A DNA stretch of 64,000 nucleotides from Pectobacterium aquaticum (GCF_003382565.3 NZ_CP086253.1:2480001-2544000); one strand, 5' to 3'; shown: positions 32,735 to 42,134, numbered from the stretch's first letter. Notes: generated by a model from the sequence alone, not told the origin. Numbers and translations are program-made.

Positions 32735-33529
32735 TCAGAACTGCAAGTGTTCTGCGCGTACAATCATTGCCAATCCAGAAGCCAATTGTACTCTGACTTC
32801 GCCTTTGGCAATTTCAAGCACGGTGGCATCCATGGCGTCTTTGCCGGCTCTGACTTTGATTTCCTGACCGATTTGCAGTTTGGAAACATCCGTAACCGCT
32901 ACCCGTTGAGGCTCATTGCTGGCAGGCTTTGCCTGACGAGATTGAGCATTAGCGGATTGCTGAGAAGAGGACTGCGATTGGCCGGAAGAAGGCTGACGTG
33001 GATTACGCGGTGCGTTGTTTCTGTTTTGGGATGCATTGTTTTGGGATGCATTGTTTTGGGATGCACGGTTTTGAGAGGCATTGTTTGAAGCATCACGGCG
33101 CGGCGCACGTTTCTGAGCGGGACGAGGAGTACGCGCTGCTTCTGCCGATTCCCCGGCTGCTTCACGTTTTTTCGCCTGTTGCTCTGCACGCTGAGCCTGA
33201 ACTCGCGCTTTCGCTTCTTCCAATTGCTTACGAGCATGATCGACATGCTGCTGTTCCAACTCACCGCATGGGTTACCATCCAGATCCACACGTTGGGCAC
33301 CCAATTTTACACCGTACAGATACCGCCAGCTTGAGGTGTAAAGACGCAGCGCAGAGCGTAATTGCGTCTTACTGACGTTATCGGACTCCGGAACACGCTC
33401 AACAAGATCCTGAAAAATACCGATCTTTAACGGACGAGTATCACCTTCAATGGTGAAACAAAGTGGGAACCGCTCTGCCAAAAAGGCAATGACTTCTTTA
33501 CTACTGTTCAACTTAGGTTGATTTTCCAT
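32735..33529 (-). CDS. proQ: ProQ, RNA chaperone
   Basis: 264 aa. An N-terminal FinO-like RNA-binding domain (about 1-120), a long basic, low-complexity linker (about 120-200) and a C-terminal Tudor-like domain (about 205-264). The linker contains tandem NASQN/RASQN pentapeptides followed by a Gln/Ser-rich tract. This makes the protein about 30 residues longer than E. coli ProQ (232 aa). It binds many sRNAs and mRNA 3' ends. It is first in the proQ-prc operon. Confidence 0.95.
   Translation of the reverse strand: MENQPKLNSSKEVIAFLAERFPLCFTIEGDTRPLKIGIFQDLVERVPESDNVSKTQLRSALRLYTSSWRYLYGVKLGAQRVDLDGNPCGELEQQHVDHARKQLEEAKARVQAQRAEQQAKKREAAGESAEAARTPRPAQKRAPRRDASNNASQNRASQNNASQNNASQNRNNAPRNPRQPSSGQSQSSSQQSANAQSRQAKPASNEPQRVAVTDVSKLQIGQEIKVRAGKDAMDATVLEIAKGEVRVQLASGLAMIVRAEHLQF
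33024..33083 (-). repeat. 15-bp tandem repeat in the proQ linker, 4 units
   Basis: On the plus strand the unit TTTTGGGATGCATTG occurs twice exactly and twice with changes. It encodes the NASQN-type pentapeptides of ProQ and keeps the frame, so copy number can vary without breaking the gene. Confidence 0.9.
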
Positions 33530-33613
33530 GAAATTTCCTGATTACAACGGGTTTGCCAACCGGCGCAGGCATGAACAGGCGTCATTATAATGACGCCATC
33601 GGCAATTGCCACG

Positions 33614-34120
33614 TTAACCTTGCTTCAACGTGAGAGAATTGATGAATGTCATCACATCGCTCGCTTCCAGTTGAGCACAAAGTACGCTCACCACCGCCTT
33701 CAGCCCTTCTTCATCATCCGCGTCAAAACGCTGATAAAGGGGACTGTCAATATCCAGAACGCCAATCGGTTGCCCGTTAACGACAAGCGGTAGCACAATT
33801 TCAGCGTTACTCGCGGCATCACAGGCGATATGACCAGGGAACGCATGGACATCATCCACACGCTGAATGCGATTTTCAGCTATCGCCGCACCGCATACAC
33901 CTTTGCCAACCGGAATACGCACACAGGCAACCTTGCCCTGAAACGGTCCCAGGAAAAGCGTGTCGTTATCCAACAGGTAAAAACCTGTCCAGTTAACCCC
34001 ATCCAAACGCTCAAACAGCAGCGCACTACTGTTTGATAAAATCGTAATAAAACGGTTTTCATCCGCGATAAGCGATGACATGTCGCGAATGAGGTCCTGA
34101 TAAAATTCTTGTTTGTTCAT
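33614..34120 (-). CDS. msrC: Free methionine-(R)-sulfoxide reductase
   Basis: 168 aa, a single GAF domain. The three functional cysteines are seen in VACVRIP (C66), GKGVCG (C76) and GHIACDA (C100), with the same spacing as in E. coli MsrC (YebR). It reduces free Met-R-sulfoxide with thioredoxin. It lies just upstream of proQ, the yebR-proQ-prc order of E. coli. Confidence 0.95.
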   Translation of the reverse strand: MNKQEFYQDLIRDMSSLIADENRFITILSNSSALLFERLDGVNWTGFYLLDNDTLFLGPFQGKVACVRIPVGKGVCGAAIAENRIQRVDDVHAFPGHIACDAASNAEIVLPLVVNGQPIGVLDIDSPLYQRFDADDEEGLKAVVSVLCAQLEASDVMTFINSLTLKQG

Positions 34121-34427
34121 ACTTGCTTATTCATAAAGTATATCGTTGTCTTTTCAAAACAGTGCGAACCATTCCCGCACAGACTGCATTAGCATCGGTT
34201 ACAGAATGCCATAAGATTAGCGCCTTCGCGCGAAGAATCATCCGCTTTACTGTAACGCTGTCGTGCATATCGTGCTATTTCCACCTGTAAAATAATATCG
34301 GGCAGAGATCAGAGCCTTATTATGAATTTATCATTCCGTGAGCCTTCAGTTACACTAAATAGCGGTGAATACGTTATCTATCGTGAATATAACAGGACTT
34401 AACACCTTTTACTGGATCGCAGGAAAG
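34121..34427. other. 307-bp divergent gap between msrC and letA
   Basis: It should contain both promoters. I see no clear operator, RNA or small ORF in it. Confidence 0.5.
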
Positions 34428-35708
34428 ATGAAAATACAGAGTATAGCCAGCCCTGCGCCGTTTCCTTCTCCCCGGCCACCGTTAACCGATGGCGCAAAAA
34501 GTACCGTACCTGCGATCGAACGCTATCATCGCTGCCCTGAATGCGATGCCTTTTTTGCGCTTCCGCCATTGAAGCAAACTCAGACGGCGAGCTGTCCGCG
34601 CTGCGATGCCAAAGTCAGTTCAGGCCGAGATTGGAGCATTTCTCGGCTGACTGCGATGGCCGTTGCCATGCTGGTACTGATGCCGTTCGCCTTCACTGAA
34701 CCGTTGATCAGTATTCGGCTGCTGGGCGTCACCATCAATGCCAGCCTGTTTGAAGGCATTTGGCAAATCACCCGTCAAGGTCATCCGCTCACGGCGAGTA
34801 TGGTCGCCTTCTGTACCGTTGGCGCACCGCTCACGCTGGTTTTTTCTCTGTTATACCTGTTCTTTGCTCCCCGCATCGGGATGAATCTGCGGCCCATCCT
34901 GCTCATGTTGCAACGGCTAAAAGAATGGATGATGCTGGATATCTATCTGGTCGGCATGGCCGTTGCCGCAATCAAAGTCCGTGAATTCGCGGATGTTCAG
35001 GCGGGAATCGGGCTGGTCGCCTTTCTGGCGCTGATGATCTTAAGCCTGTTGACGCTGATTCACTTAAATACCGACCAGCTTTGGCAGCGGTTTTATCCGC
35101 GCATGAGACCCTTGATTTCGCCGGATCGCTACCGAGTCTGCCTTTCCTGCCATTTCACCAGTTCACCCGACAACCGAGGGCGCTGCCCCCGTTGCCATAT
35201 TCCACTTCGCTTGCGTCAGCGACAAAGTCTGCAAAAATCCTGGGCAGCGCTCATTGCCTCTATCGTTTTACTGTTCCCCGCCAACCTGTTGCCCATATCG
35301 ATTATTTATGTCAACGGTGCGCGTACGGAGGACACGATTTTTTCCGGTATTCTTTCGCTTGCGTCAGGCAATGTTCCGATCGCGCTGGTGGTCTTTATCG
35401 CCAGTATTCTGGTGCCGTTTACTAAAGTTATTGTGCTGTTCGGGCTGCTGGTGAGTATCCATCTTCGCTCAGAAGGCAACATAATGATGCGCATGAAGAT
35501 GCTGCGCGTTATCCGTTGGATCGGTCGCTGGTCCATGCTCGATTTATTTGTGATTGCTCTGACGATGTCGCTCGTCAACCGCGATCAATTACTCGCTTTC
35601 ACCATGGGGCCTGCTGCCTTTTACTTTGGCGCAGCGGTGATTCTCACTATCCTTGCTGTTGAATGGCTGGATAGCCGACTGATGTGGGATAACACTGATG
35701 TGGAATAA
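34428..35708 (+). CDS. letA: LetA (YebS), PqiA-family membrane protein
   Basis: 426 aa from the ATG at 34428, preceded by AGGAAAG. The frame is open upstream but unlikely to be used. Two zinc-ribbon-like CxxC pairs (CPECDAFF/CPRCDAKV and CLSCHF/CPRCHIPLR) each precede a bundle of about four membrane helices, giving the duplicated PqiA architecture. It is the inner-membrane partner of the LetB lipid-transport tunnel. It is followed after 2 nt by letB. Confidence 0.95.
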   Translation: MKIQSIASPAPFPSPRPPLTDGAKSTVPAIERYHRCPECDAFFALPPLKQTQTASCPRCDAKVSSGRDWSISRLTAMAVAMLVLMPFAFTEPLISIRLLGVTINASLFEGIWQITRQGHPLTASMVAFCTVGAPLTLVFSLLYLFFAPRIGMNLRPILLMLQRLKEWMMLDIYLVGMAVAAIKVREFADVQAGIGLVAFLALMILSLLTLIHLNTDQLWQRFYPRMRPLISPDRYRVCLSCHFTSSPDNRGRCPRCHIPLRLRQRQSLQKSWAALIASIVLLFPANLLPISIIYVNGARTEDTIFSGILSLASGNVPIALVVFIASILVPFTKVIVLFGLLVSIHLRSEGNIMMRMKMLRVIRWIGRWSMLDLFVIALTMSLVNRDQLLAFTMGPAAFYFGAAVILTILAVEWLDSRLMWDNTDVE

Positions 35709-35710
35709 CA

Positions 35711-38350
35711 ATGCAAGATAATACGCCAGGGACACCAACTGAAGCTACCGTGAAGAACAAGCGTCGCCTGTCGCCGTTTTGGCTGCTGCCGCTGATTGCG
35801 TTGATGATTGCCGGCTGGCTAATTTACACCAATCAGCAGGAGCGCGGTGCAACGGTCACTATCGATTTTGTCTCCGCTGACGGCATTGTCGCTGGGCGTA
35901 CCCCCGTACGCTACCAGGGCGTCGAAGTCGGCACCGTGCAAAATATCAAACTGAGTGAAGACTTGCGTACCATTCAGGTCGAAGCCAGTATCAAAAGCGA
36001 TATGAAGGAAGCGTTGCGCAGCGGCACGCAGTTCTGGCTGGTTACCCCGAAAGCCTCTCTCGCTGGGGTGTCAGGGCTGGATGCGCTGGTGGGCGGTAAC
36101 TACATCGGGATGATGCCCGGTTCTGGCGAGCCGCAAGAGCACTTTTCCGCGCTGGATACGCAGCCCAAATACCGCGTGAATACTGGGGAACTGCTGATTC
36201 ATCTTCATGCCGACGATCTCGGCTCACTGAATACCGGTTCGCTGGTTTACTACCGTAAAATTCCAGTAGGGAAAGTCTACGATTACACGGTTTCTCAGGA
36301 TCGCCGCGGTGTGATGATTGACGTGCTAGTTGAACGCCGCTTTACCCATCTGGTGAAGAAAAATAGTCGCTTCTGGAACGTGTCCGGCTTTAATGCCGAC
36401 ATCAGCGTCAGCGGCGCAAAAATTGAGATGGAAAATCTGGCGGCGTTGGTTAACGGCGCGATCGCGTTCGATTCGCCGGAAGAGAGCGAGAATGCGGGTG
36501 CCGAACAATCCTATCGCCTCTATCCCGACCTGGCACAGAGCCAGCGCGGTGTGAAAATCACGCTGAATTTGCCTTCCGGCGACAGCCTATCCGAAGGCCG
36601 CACCCCGCTGATGTATCAGGGGTTGGAAGTCGGCTCGCTAAATAAAATCACGTTGAGCCCAGACAACGGCAAGGTCAGCGGAGAGCTCATCATCGATCCT
36701 TCCGTGGTTTCGCTGATGCGGGAAGGCACGCGTATCGAACTCAGCAAGCCCCAGCTTTCACTCAGTGACCTGAATGTCTCACGTCTGCTGAGCGGCCCAA
36801 CGCTGACGCTCATCCCCGGTGAAGGCGAACCGCGTCAGCATTTTGACGTACTGGATAGCGGGCAACAACAGCTCACCCAGCCCGGCGCGCTTTCCATTCA
36901 GCTCACGGCTGCACAAAGCTATGGCATTGATAGCGGCCAACCCGTGCTGCTGCACGGTGTCCAAGTCGGTCAGGTCGTCAAACGTACGCTGGACGAACAA
37001 GGTGTCAGCTTCCTTTTGGTGATCGAGCCGCGATATCGCCAGCTATTACACCGCGACAGCAAATTCATCGTGAACAGCCGTGTGAATGTGAAGATGGGGC
37101 TGGATGGGATTCAAGTGCTGGGTGCCAGCGCGCAAGAATGGGTCAGCGGTGGTATTCAGGTTTTACCGGGCAGCAAAGGTGACGTTCAGGCGCGTTACCC
37201 GCTGTTCAGCGATCTCGAAAAAGCCGAGGAAGGCATTCGCGGTGCCACGCCGTCCCCGACTCTCACCTTAGTGACCGACAGCCTGCCGGATATTCAGGAC
37301 GGCTCCATCGTGCTGTACCGTAAATTTCAGGTAGGCGAAATCATGCGGGTGCGACCGAAGGCGGATACCTTTGAGGTTGACGTTTATATTCGTCCCGAAC
37401 ACCGCAAGTTACTGACGGAAAACAGCGTGTTCTGGGCAGAAGGAGGTGCCCGAGTGCAGTTGAATACGTCGGGCCTGACCGTGCAGGCTTCTCCGCTGAA
37501 CCGAGCGCTTAAAGGGGCGATCAGTTTTGATAATCTGGAAGGTGCACCGGAAATTAAAAGCGGCAAACGCGTCCTCTACAACAACGAAACGGCGGCGCGC
37601 GCCGTGGGGAGCCGCATTATTCTGCGCACCTACGATGCCAGCAAACTCGCGCCGGGCATGCCGATCCGCTATCTGGGAATCGATATCGGTCAGTTGGATT
37701 CGCTGAAGTTGTCCGAGCAGCGTAATGAAGTGCTGGTGCAGGCTGTCCTCTACCCTGAATATGTGCGTAATTTCGCCCGTTCCGGGACGCGTTTTTCCGT
37801 CGTCACGCCAGAGATTTCCGCTGCCGGTGTGAATCATCTGGAGACACTATTCCAGCCTTATATCAACGTCGAACCGGGTAACGGCAGCGTAACGCGGAAT
37901 TTTGAGCTGCAGCAGGCCACCATCTCTGATTCTCGCTATCAGGACGGCTTGAATATCAGCGTTGATGCACCGGAAGCCGGCGCGTTGCAGGTTGGTACGC
38001 CGGTGCTGTTCCGCGGCATTGAAGTCGGTACGGTAACCGGGCTGTCGCTGGGCACGCTTTCCGACCGTATCGCCGTGTCGCTGCGCATCAGCAAACGCTA
38101 TCAGCATCTGGTGCGCGACAATTCCGTCTTCTGGCTGGCTTCGGGTTACAATTTGGAATTCGGCCTGACGGGGGGCGTCATCAAGAGCGGAACCTTCCAG
38201 CAGTTCATTCGCGGCGGTATCGCGTTTGCCACACCGCCCAGTACGCCGCTCGCCCCCAAAGCACAGGAAGGAAAGCATTTCCTGCTGAGGAACGAAGAGC
38301 CTAAAGAGTGGCGGCAATGGGGTACAGCGATTCCGACACCGAATAATTAA
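35711..38350 (+). CDS. letB: LetB (YebT), seven-domain MCE tunnel protein
   Basis: 879 aa (E. coli 877). One N-terminal membrane anchor (about 22-39, FWLLPLIALMIAGWLIY) is followed by seven repeated MCE domains. Each is recognisable by a motif such as VRYQGVEVGTVQNI, YYRKIPVGKV, MYQGLEVGSL, LLHGVQVGQV, YRKFQVGEIM, RYLGIDIGQL and FRGIEVGTVTG. The protein stacks into a hexameric tunnel across the periplasm for lipid exchange between the membranes. It is coupled to letA and followed by rsmF. Confidence 0.97.
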   Translation: MQDNTPGTPTEATVKNKRRLSPFWLLPLIALMIAGWLIYTNQQERGATVTIDFVSADGIVAGRTPVRYQGVEVGTVQNIKLSEDLRTIQVEASIKSDMKEALRSGTQFWLVTPKASLAGVSGLDALVGGNYIGMMPGSGEPQEHFSALDTQPKYRVNTGELLIHLHADDLGSLNTGSLVYYRKIPVGKVYDYTVSQDRRGVMIDVLVERRFTHLVKKNSRFWNVSGFNADISVSGAKIEMENLAALVNGAIAFDSPEESENAGAEQSYRLYPDLAQSQRGVKITLNLPSGDSLSEGRTPLMYQGLEVGSLNKITLSPDNGKVSGELIIDPSVVSLMREGTRIELSKPQLSLSDLNVSRLLSGPTLTLIPGEGEPRQHFDVLDSGQQQLTQPGALSIQLTAAQSYGIDSGQPVLLHGVQVGQVVKRTLDEQGVSFLLVIEPRYRQLLHRDSKFIVNSRVNVKMGLDGIQVLGASAQEWVSGGIQVLPGSKGDVQARYPLFSDLEKAEEGIRGATPSPTLTLVTDSLPDIQDGSIVLYRKFQVGEIMRVRPKADTFEVDVYIRPEHRKLLTENSVFWAEGGARVQLNTSGLTVQASPLNRALKGAISFDNLEGAPEIKSGKRVLYNNETAARAVGSRIILRTYDASKLAPGMPIRYLGIDIGQLDSLKLSEQRNEVLVQAVLYPEYVRNFARSGTRFSVVTPEISAAGVNHLETLFQPYINVEPGNGSVTRNFELQQATISDSRYQDGLNISVDAPEAGALQVGTPVLFRGIEVGTVTGLSLGTLSDRIAVSLRISKRYQHLVRDNSVFWLASGYNLEFGLTGGVIKSGTFQQFIRGGIAFATPPSTPLAPKAQEGKHFLLRNEEPKEWRQWGTAIPTPNN

Positions 38351-38494
38351 CGCTATCACCTGACAGGGCAGCGATCGTTGCCCTGTCGTTTTCACGCGTC
38401 GCTTTGCCGTTTTCACATGATGTATGAAGGATCCGTGCTACACTTTGCCGCTTCTTCCCCTCGTTTTACTGAATAACCTGTACGGAACCACGCC

Positions 38495-39949
38495 GTGGCA
38501 AAATTTACCCCAGCCAACCTGCCTGCTGAATTTCTCGACACCATGCGGGACATCATGCCTTCATCGCTTTCGATGGAGGATTTTATTGCCGCCTGCCAGC
38601 GTCCGCTGCGTCGGAGCATCCGCGTTAATACGTTAAAAATTAGTGTCGATGCCTTTCTTCAGCTCGTGCAACCCTATGGCTGGCAGCTTGAGCCGATTCC
38701 CTGGTGTCAGGAAGGTTTCTGGCTGCTGAATGCAGAAGAAGAAAATACGCGGCTAGGCAATACGTTGGAGCACCTGAGCGGACTGTTTTATATTCAGGAA
38801 GCCAGCTCCATGCTCCCCGTCAGCGCCCTGTTCCATCGTGACGATGCGCTGGAAACGGTCTTGGACGTCGCGGCTGCGCCGGGCTCCAAGACGACGCAGA
38901 TTGCGGCGAGACTGAATAATGAAGGGGCTATCGTCGCCAATGAGTATTCAGCCAGCCGAGTAAAAGTATTGCATGCCAACATCAGCCGCTGCGGCGTCAG
39001 TAATACCGCGATTACACACTTCGACGGACGGGTTTTCGGCGCGGCGCTGCCGGAATATTTTGATGCGATTCTGCTGGATGCCCCATGTTCGGGTGAAGGC
39101 GTAGTGCGTAAGGATCCAGCGGCGATGAGCCACTGGTCACACGAGAGCATTACCGATATTGCTGCCACACAGCGCGACCTGATTCTGAGCGCGTTCCATG
39201 CTCTGAAGCCCGGCGGCGTGATGATTTACTCTACCTGTACGCTGAATAGGCACGAAAACCAGCAGGTCTGCCATTGGCTACAGGCGCAATTTTCTGATGC
39301 ATGCGAATTTGAATCGTTACACGATCTCTTCGCCGACGCCGAACGCGCCACAACGGAAGAAGGCTTCCTGCACGTCTTCCCACAGATTTATGACAGCGAA
39401 GGCTTCTTTGTTGCCCGTTTACGGAAAACCGCCAGCGTGCCGCCCCTGCCGCGTCCGGGTTATAAAGTCGGTAAATTTCCATTTTCTCCGGTTGCCCCCA
39501 AAGAGGCTGCATTACTCGCACAGGCAGCAGGTAAACAGGGTATTCACTGGGATGAGGCGTTACTTCAACTGTGGCAGCGTGATAGCGAAATCTGGATCTT
39601 CCCTGCGGCGTTAACTTCCGCTTTTGGCAATATCAAATTCTCACGTATTGGCATTAAGCTTGCTGAACGCTTCCCTAAAGGTTTCCGCTGGCAGCATGAA
39701 GCGGTTGTCGCGCTGGCCGATCCGAATGCAGACAATGCCTACGCGCTGACCGATCGCATCGCCTGCGAGTGGTTTCAAGGTAAAGACAGCTATCCGGAAC
39801 CGCTTCCTGCTGCGGATGAGCTGATTTTAACCTACCAGAACACACCTGTCGGTCTGGCAAAACGCATCAGCAGCCGGATAAAAAACAGCCTGCCGCGCGA
39901 CTTAGTGCGGGATGGCGCAGCCTCCGCTCAGCCTCTTTCTAAAGAATAA
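38495..39949 (+). CDS. rsmF: RsmF (YebU), 16S rRNA m5C1407 methyltransferase
   Basis: 484 aa from a GTG at 38495 (AKFTPANLPAEFLDTMRD). The Shine-Dalgarno is weak (ACGGAAC). SAM-binding motif VAAAPGSKTTQIA, catalytic cysteines in DAPCSGEGVV and YSTCTLN as in the NOP2/RsmF family, and a C-terminal PUA-like part. The letA-letB-rsmF order equals E. coli yebSTU. A 144-bp gap to letB leaves operon membership open. Confidence 0.95.
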   Translation: MAKFTPANLPAEFLDTMRDIMPSSLSMEDFIAACQRPLRRSIRVNTLKISVDAFLQLVQPYGWQLEPIPWCQEGFWLLNAEEENTRLGNTLEHLSGLFYIQEASSMLPVSALFHRDDALETVLDVAAAPGSKTTQIAARLNNEGAIVANEYSASRVKVLHANISRCGVSNTAITHFDGRVFGAALPEYFDAILLDAPCSGEGVVRKDPAAMSHWSHESITDIAATQRDLILSAFHALKPGGVMIYSTCTLNRHENQQVCHWLQAQFSDACEFESLHDLFADAERATTEEGFLHVFPQIYDSEGFFVARLRKTASVPPLPRPGYKVGKFPFSPVAPKEAALLAQAAGKQGIHWDEALLQLWQRDSEIWIFPAALTSAFGNIKFSRIGIKLAERFPKGFRWQHEAVVALADPNADNAYALTDRIACEWFQGKDSYPEPLPAADELILTYQNTPVGLAKRISSRIKNSLPRDLVRDGAASAQPLSKE

Positions 39950-40071
39950 ATGCGGTTTCTACATCAGGTGGCGATAAAACCACCTGATGAACCGCCCATT
40001 CTCCCTTTCCTCACTGATTTTCATCTACAATTATCCTGACAGAAGAAAATCGGTAATGTCTGGAGAGCGAC

Positions 40072-40263
40072 ATGTTTGCGTTAGTGATATTTGTTTGTTA
40101 TCTCGGGCATGGCTGTGACGACTTGGTCGTCGGTGCCTACAACACCGAAGCGCAATGTCTGCAAGCGATGGATGAACAGCGCCTGCGTCGCGCAGGTTGC
40201 TTCCCCATTGAAGAGTATATTGATGGCTTCTGGATCCCCGCCCAGGAGTACGCTGATTTTTAG
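40072..40263 (+). CDS. yebW: YebW-family small protein (DUF1482)
   Basis: 63 aa with CTGGAGAG before the ATG. It matches E. coli YebW along its length: MFALVIFVCYL, YNTEAQCLQAM, GCFPIEEYIDGFW and PAQEY. Hydrophobic N-terminus and three conserved Cys, so possibly membrane-associated or exported. Function unknown. pphA, which follows in E. coli, is absent here. Confidence 0.9.
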   Translation: MFALVIFVCYLGHGCDDLVVGAYNTEAQCLQAMDEQRLRRAGCFPIEEYIDGFWIPAQEYADF

Positions 40264-40395
40264 TTTTCCCGCCTGAGTATTCTCATCGACACACGCCAAA
40301 ACCGCGCATGCCAAAATGAAAGTGATTAGCGTGTGCGGCGTTATATTCCGGCCCCAGCGAGTTACCAAAAAAGCACACTGAATTTTAGAGGAATT

Positions 40396-40455
40396 ATGTT
40401 CATTCGCTATACAGCAATTAATGAAGCTGAGTGCTTACGGGTTGATGAGGAATAA
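40396..40455 (+). CDS. Candidate 19-residue ORF
   Basis: ATG to TAA encodes MFIRYTAINEAECLRVDEE, with TAGAGGA 5-6 nt upstream. It is the only coding candidate in the 372-bp gap 40264-40635, which otherwise holds the csp terminator. No family is recognised. A chance ORF is possible. Confidence 0.25.
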   Translation: MFIRYTAINEAECLRVDEE

Positions 40456-40510
40456 AGCAATATAGGCTGCTGGGTTCTGAATATAAAATGCAGCACGCGG
40501 CGATGAGATA

Positions 40511-40547
40511 TAAAAACAAAAACCCCCAGCTTTACGCTAGGGGTTTT
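40511..40547 (-). terminator. Rho-independent terminator of the csp gene
   Basis: On the minus strand AAAACCCCTAGC and GCTGGGGGTTT form a stem with a 5-nt loop, followed by TTGTTTTTA, about 90 bp after the csp stop codon. Confidence 0.85.
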
Positions 40548-40635
40548 CAGTGCTTTTCTTGACCGCTCCGGTTAAACCATCATCGCTATCGCAAGAGAAG
40601 CATTAATTCATTTGGCTTTATTGTAGCGCGACCTT

Positions 40636-40848
40636 TTACAGTGCGACAACGTTGCCAGCTGATGGACCTTTCTGACCATTTTCAATGGTGAACTCAACCT
40701 TTTGGCCTTCGTCCAGCGTTTTGAAATCGTTGCTCTGAATAGCAGAGAAATGTACGAATACATCTTTGCTGCCGTTGTCAGGAGTAATGAAACCAAAACC
40801 TTTACCAGCGTCAAACCATTTTACTAAACCAGTCATTTTATTAGACAT
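40636..40848 (-). CDS. CspA-family cold-shock protein (CspA/CspG type)
   Basis: 70 aa from the ATG at 40848 (MSNKMTGLVKWFDAGKGFGF). A single OB fold with RNP1 KGFGFI and RNP2 DVFVHF. The start MSNKMTG and the long 5' leader point to the cold-inducible CspA/CspB/CspG group, not to the constitutive CspC/CspE. E. coli has cspC elsewhere in this general region. It melts RNA secondary structure during cold adaptation. AAGGTAATTTC precedes the start. Confidence 0.92.
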   Translation of the reverse strand: MSNKMTGLVKWFDAGKGFGFITPDNGSKDVFVHFSAIQSNDFKTLDEGQKVEFTIENGQKGPSAGNVVAL

Positions 40849-41045
40849 AGAAATTACCTTAATTTTATAGCGCCTTCCGGCAAATAGGGCCTGTGCACAG
40901 AATTTAATTAGCAACAATAAGGAGGCTCAAAAGAAGGGATATCTATGGATAACACTTTGAAATGAGAACTGCTTTACTAAACTGCTTTTTACGTCTGCGA
41001 ATCAAACCGACGAGCCATTAACTCATGTATCAATATCTTTAGCAA
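40849..41045 (-). promoter_or_regulatory. csp promoter and about 160-nt 5' leader
   Basis: On the minus strand TTGCTA (41045-41040), a 17-bp spacer and GTTAAT (41022-41017) suggest transcription from about 41010, giving a leader of about 160 nt, close to that of E. coli cspA (about 159 nt), which acts as an RNA thermosensor. GCCGGAAGGCGC lies near its 3' end. I did not attempt a fold. Confidence 0.6.
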
Positions 41046-41257
41046 GTATTTATTAAAAAAAACCTTTAAAAGGCTCGTAGAAACGAAATTCGTCTCGTCT
41101 CAACATCTTAATTGACAAAAATCGCCAACCGATAGATCAGAAAAACAGCGCCATATGAGGTTCCACCCGTACTATTTTATGAGTGCATACAAAGTACAGA
41201 GTAAGCCAAAGGCATCGAAGGCTAGATGCATTATTTCTCATATTGATTTTTTGAAGC

Positions 41258-41360
41258 AAAAAAAGACTGAATACGATTCCTGTATTCAGTCTAGGGAAAT
41301 GGCTCTTGGGAGAGCCGTGCGCTAAAAGTTGGCATTTATACAAGCTGTGCTAGCCCTGTA
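41258..41360 (-). ncRNA. sdsR: SdsR (RyeB) small RNA
   Basis: The minus strand carries the conserved SdsR core ATGCCAACTTTTAGCGCACG followed by GGCTCTCCCAAGAGCC and a terminator hairpin (GACTGAATAC/GTATTCAGTC) with seven T. The length of about 103 nt matches E. coli (104 nt). Upstream, GCTAAGCTTAA at 41374-41364 fits the sigma-S -10 motif KCTAYRCTTAA, in line with known RpoS control. SdsR is an Hfq-dependent stationary-phase sRNA that represses ompD, mutS and others. Its neighbour yebY is the same as in E. coli. The antisense partner SraC/RyeA would lie on the plus strand here. Confidence 0.93.
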
Positions 41361-41494
41361 GACTTAAGCTTAGCCAACTCCCCCGCGTTTTCCAGCCTTA
41401 GTCTATTCGCAATTATCACAAATGGAACAGGTTTCACACTTTACTTTAACCACAAAGAAGCAATTATTTAACATCAATAAGTAAATCAATTACT

Positions 41495-41851
41495 TCATGA
41501 TTTAGTGTCTGGCTGACACAGTTGCTCAGCACGTTCGATAAATGGCTGGAGGCTTTTTTTCTGTCCAGGATGTTTAGGGTCGTCTAGCCAGATGACGTCT
41601 ATCGGCTGCGCACTCACCTGTCCAGATTTCATTTGCGCAATAGCAACATCGTTTAGCGGATATTGCATCAACGTACCGGTATGTAAGGCGTACAGCGCAT
41701 TACCAGGACGGCAAATCAGTTGAACTTCTTCACGCGTGAAAGCCCAGCGATCTCCGTATTCAAACCGGCTGATATTTGCCAGTTTAGCGGCAGCAAAAGC
41801 ATTCACTGAAAGTGAGGCAAGCACGACAGATAGCAAAAATTTCTTCATCAT
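41495..41851 (-). CDS. yebY: YebY-family exported protein (DUF2511)
   Basis: 118 aa with a signal peptide (MMKKFLLSVVLASLSVNAFA). The mature part has WAFTREEVQLICRPGNALYAL, QYPLNDVA and FIERAEQLC with two conserved Cys, as in E. coli YebY. Probably periplasmic; function unknown. In E. coli it lies beside the copper-linked yebZ/copC, which are absent here. Start at the first of two adjacent ATG codons. The second is equally possible. Confidence 0.9.
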   Translation of the reverse strand: MMKKFLLSVVLASLSVNAFAAAKLANISRFEYGDRWAFTREEVQLICRPGNALYALHTGTLMQYPLNDVAIAQMKSGQVSAQPIDVIWLDDPKHPGQKKSLQPFIERAEQLCQPDTKS

Positions 41852-42134
41852 GGTATTCCCGACATGGCGTATTCAGACAATGATGTGTGTGAGTTTTTCG
41901 GCCTTATCCGGATCAGAGAAAGACAGCCTCAAACCTTATAAAACAGAAAGTTGTATATTACGACTGACGAGATCATAACGACAGCGAAAGGTGAAGTCGA
42001 GTGCGGATTTCAGGAATAATATTGGTCGTTTGGTACGGGCAGAAAGGTCGTTCGGGAGGGGAAAAGGCGAGATAAGGAGAATATTATCCCGCGTCATTCA
42101 ACTAGTCATTGGCCGACAGAAGCGTCGCTTGTCA

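Noticed and set aside
33024..33083. proQ tandem units as a CRISPR-like array
   Set aside because: Units are contiguous 15-mers without spacers and encode part of ProQ.
32998..33375. 125-codon open frame antisense to proQ
   Set aside because: Its repeated CFGMH-type translation is only the complement of the ProQ linker repeat.
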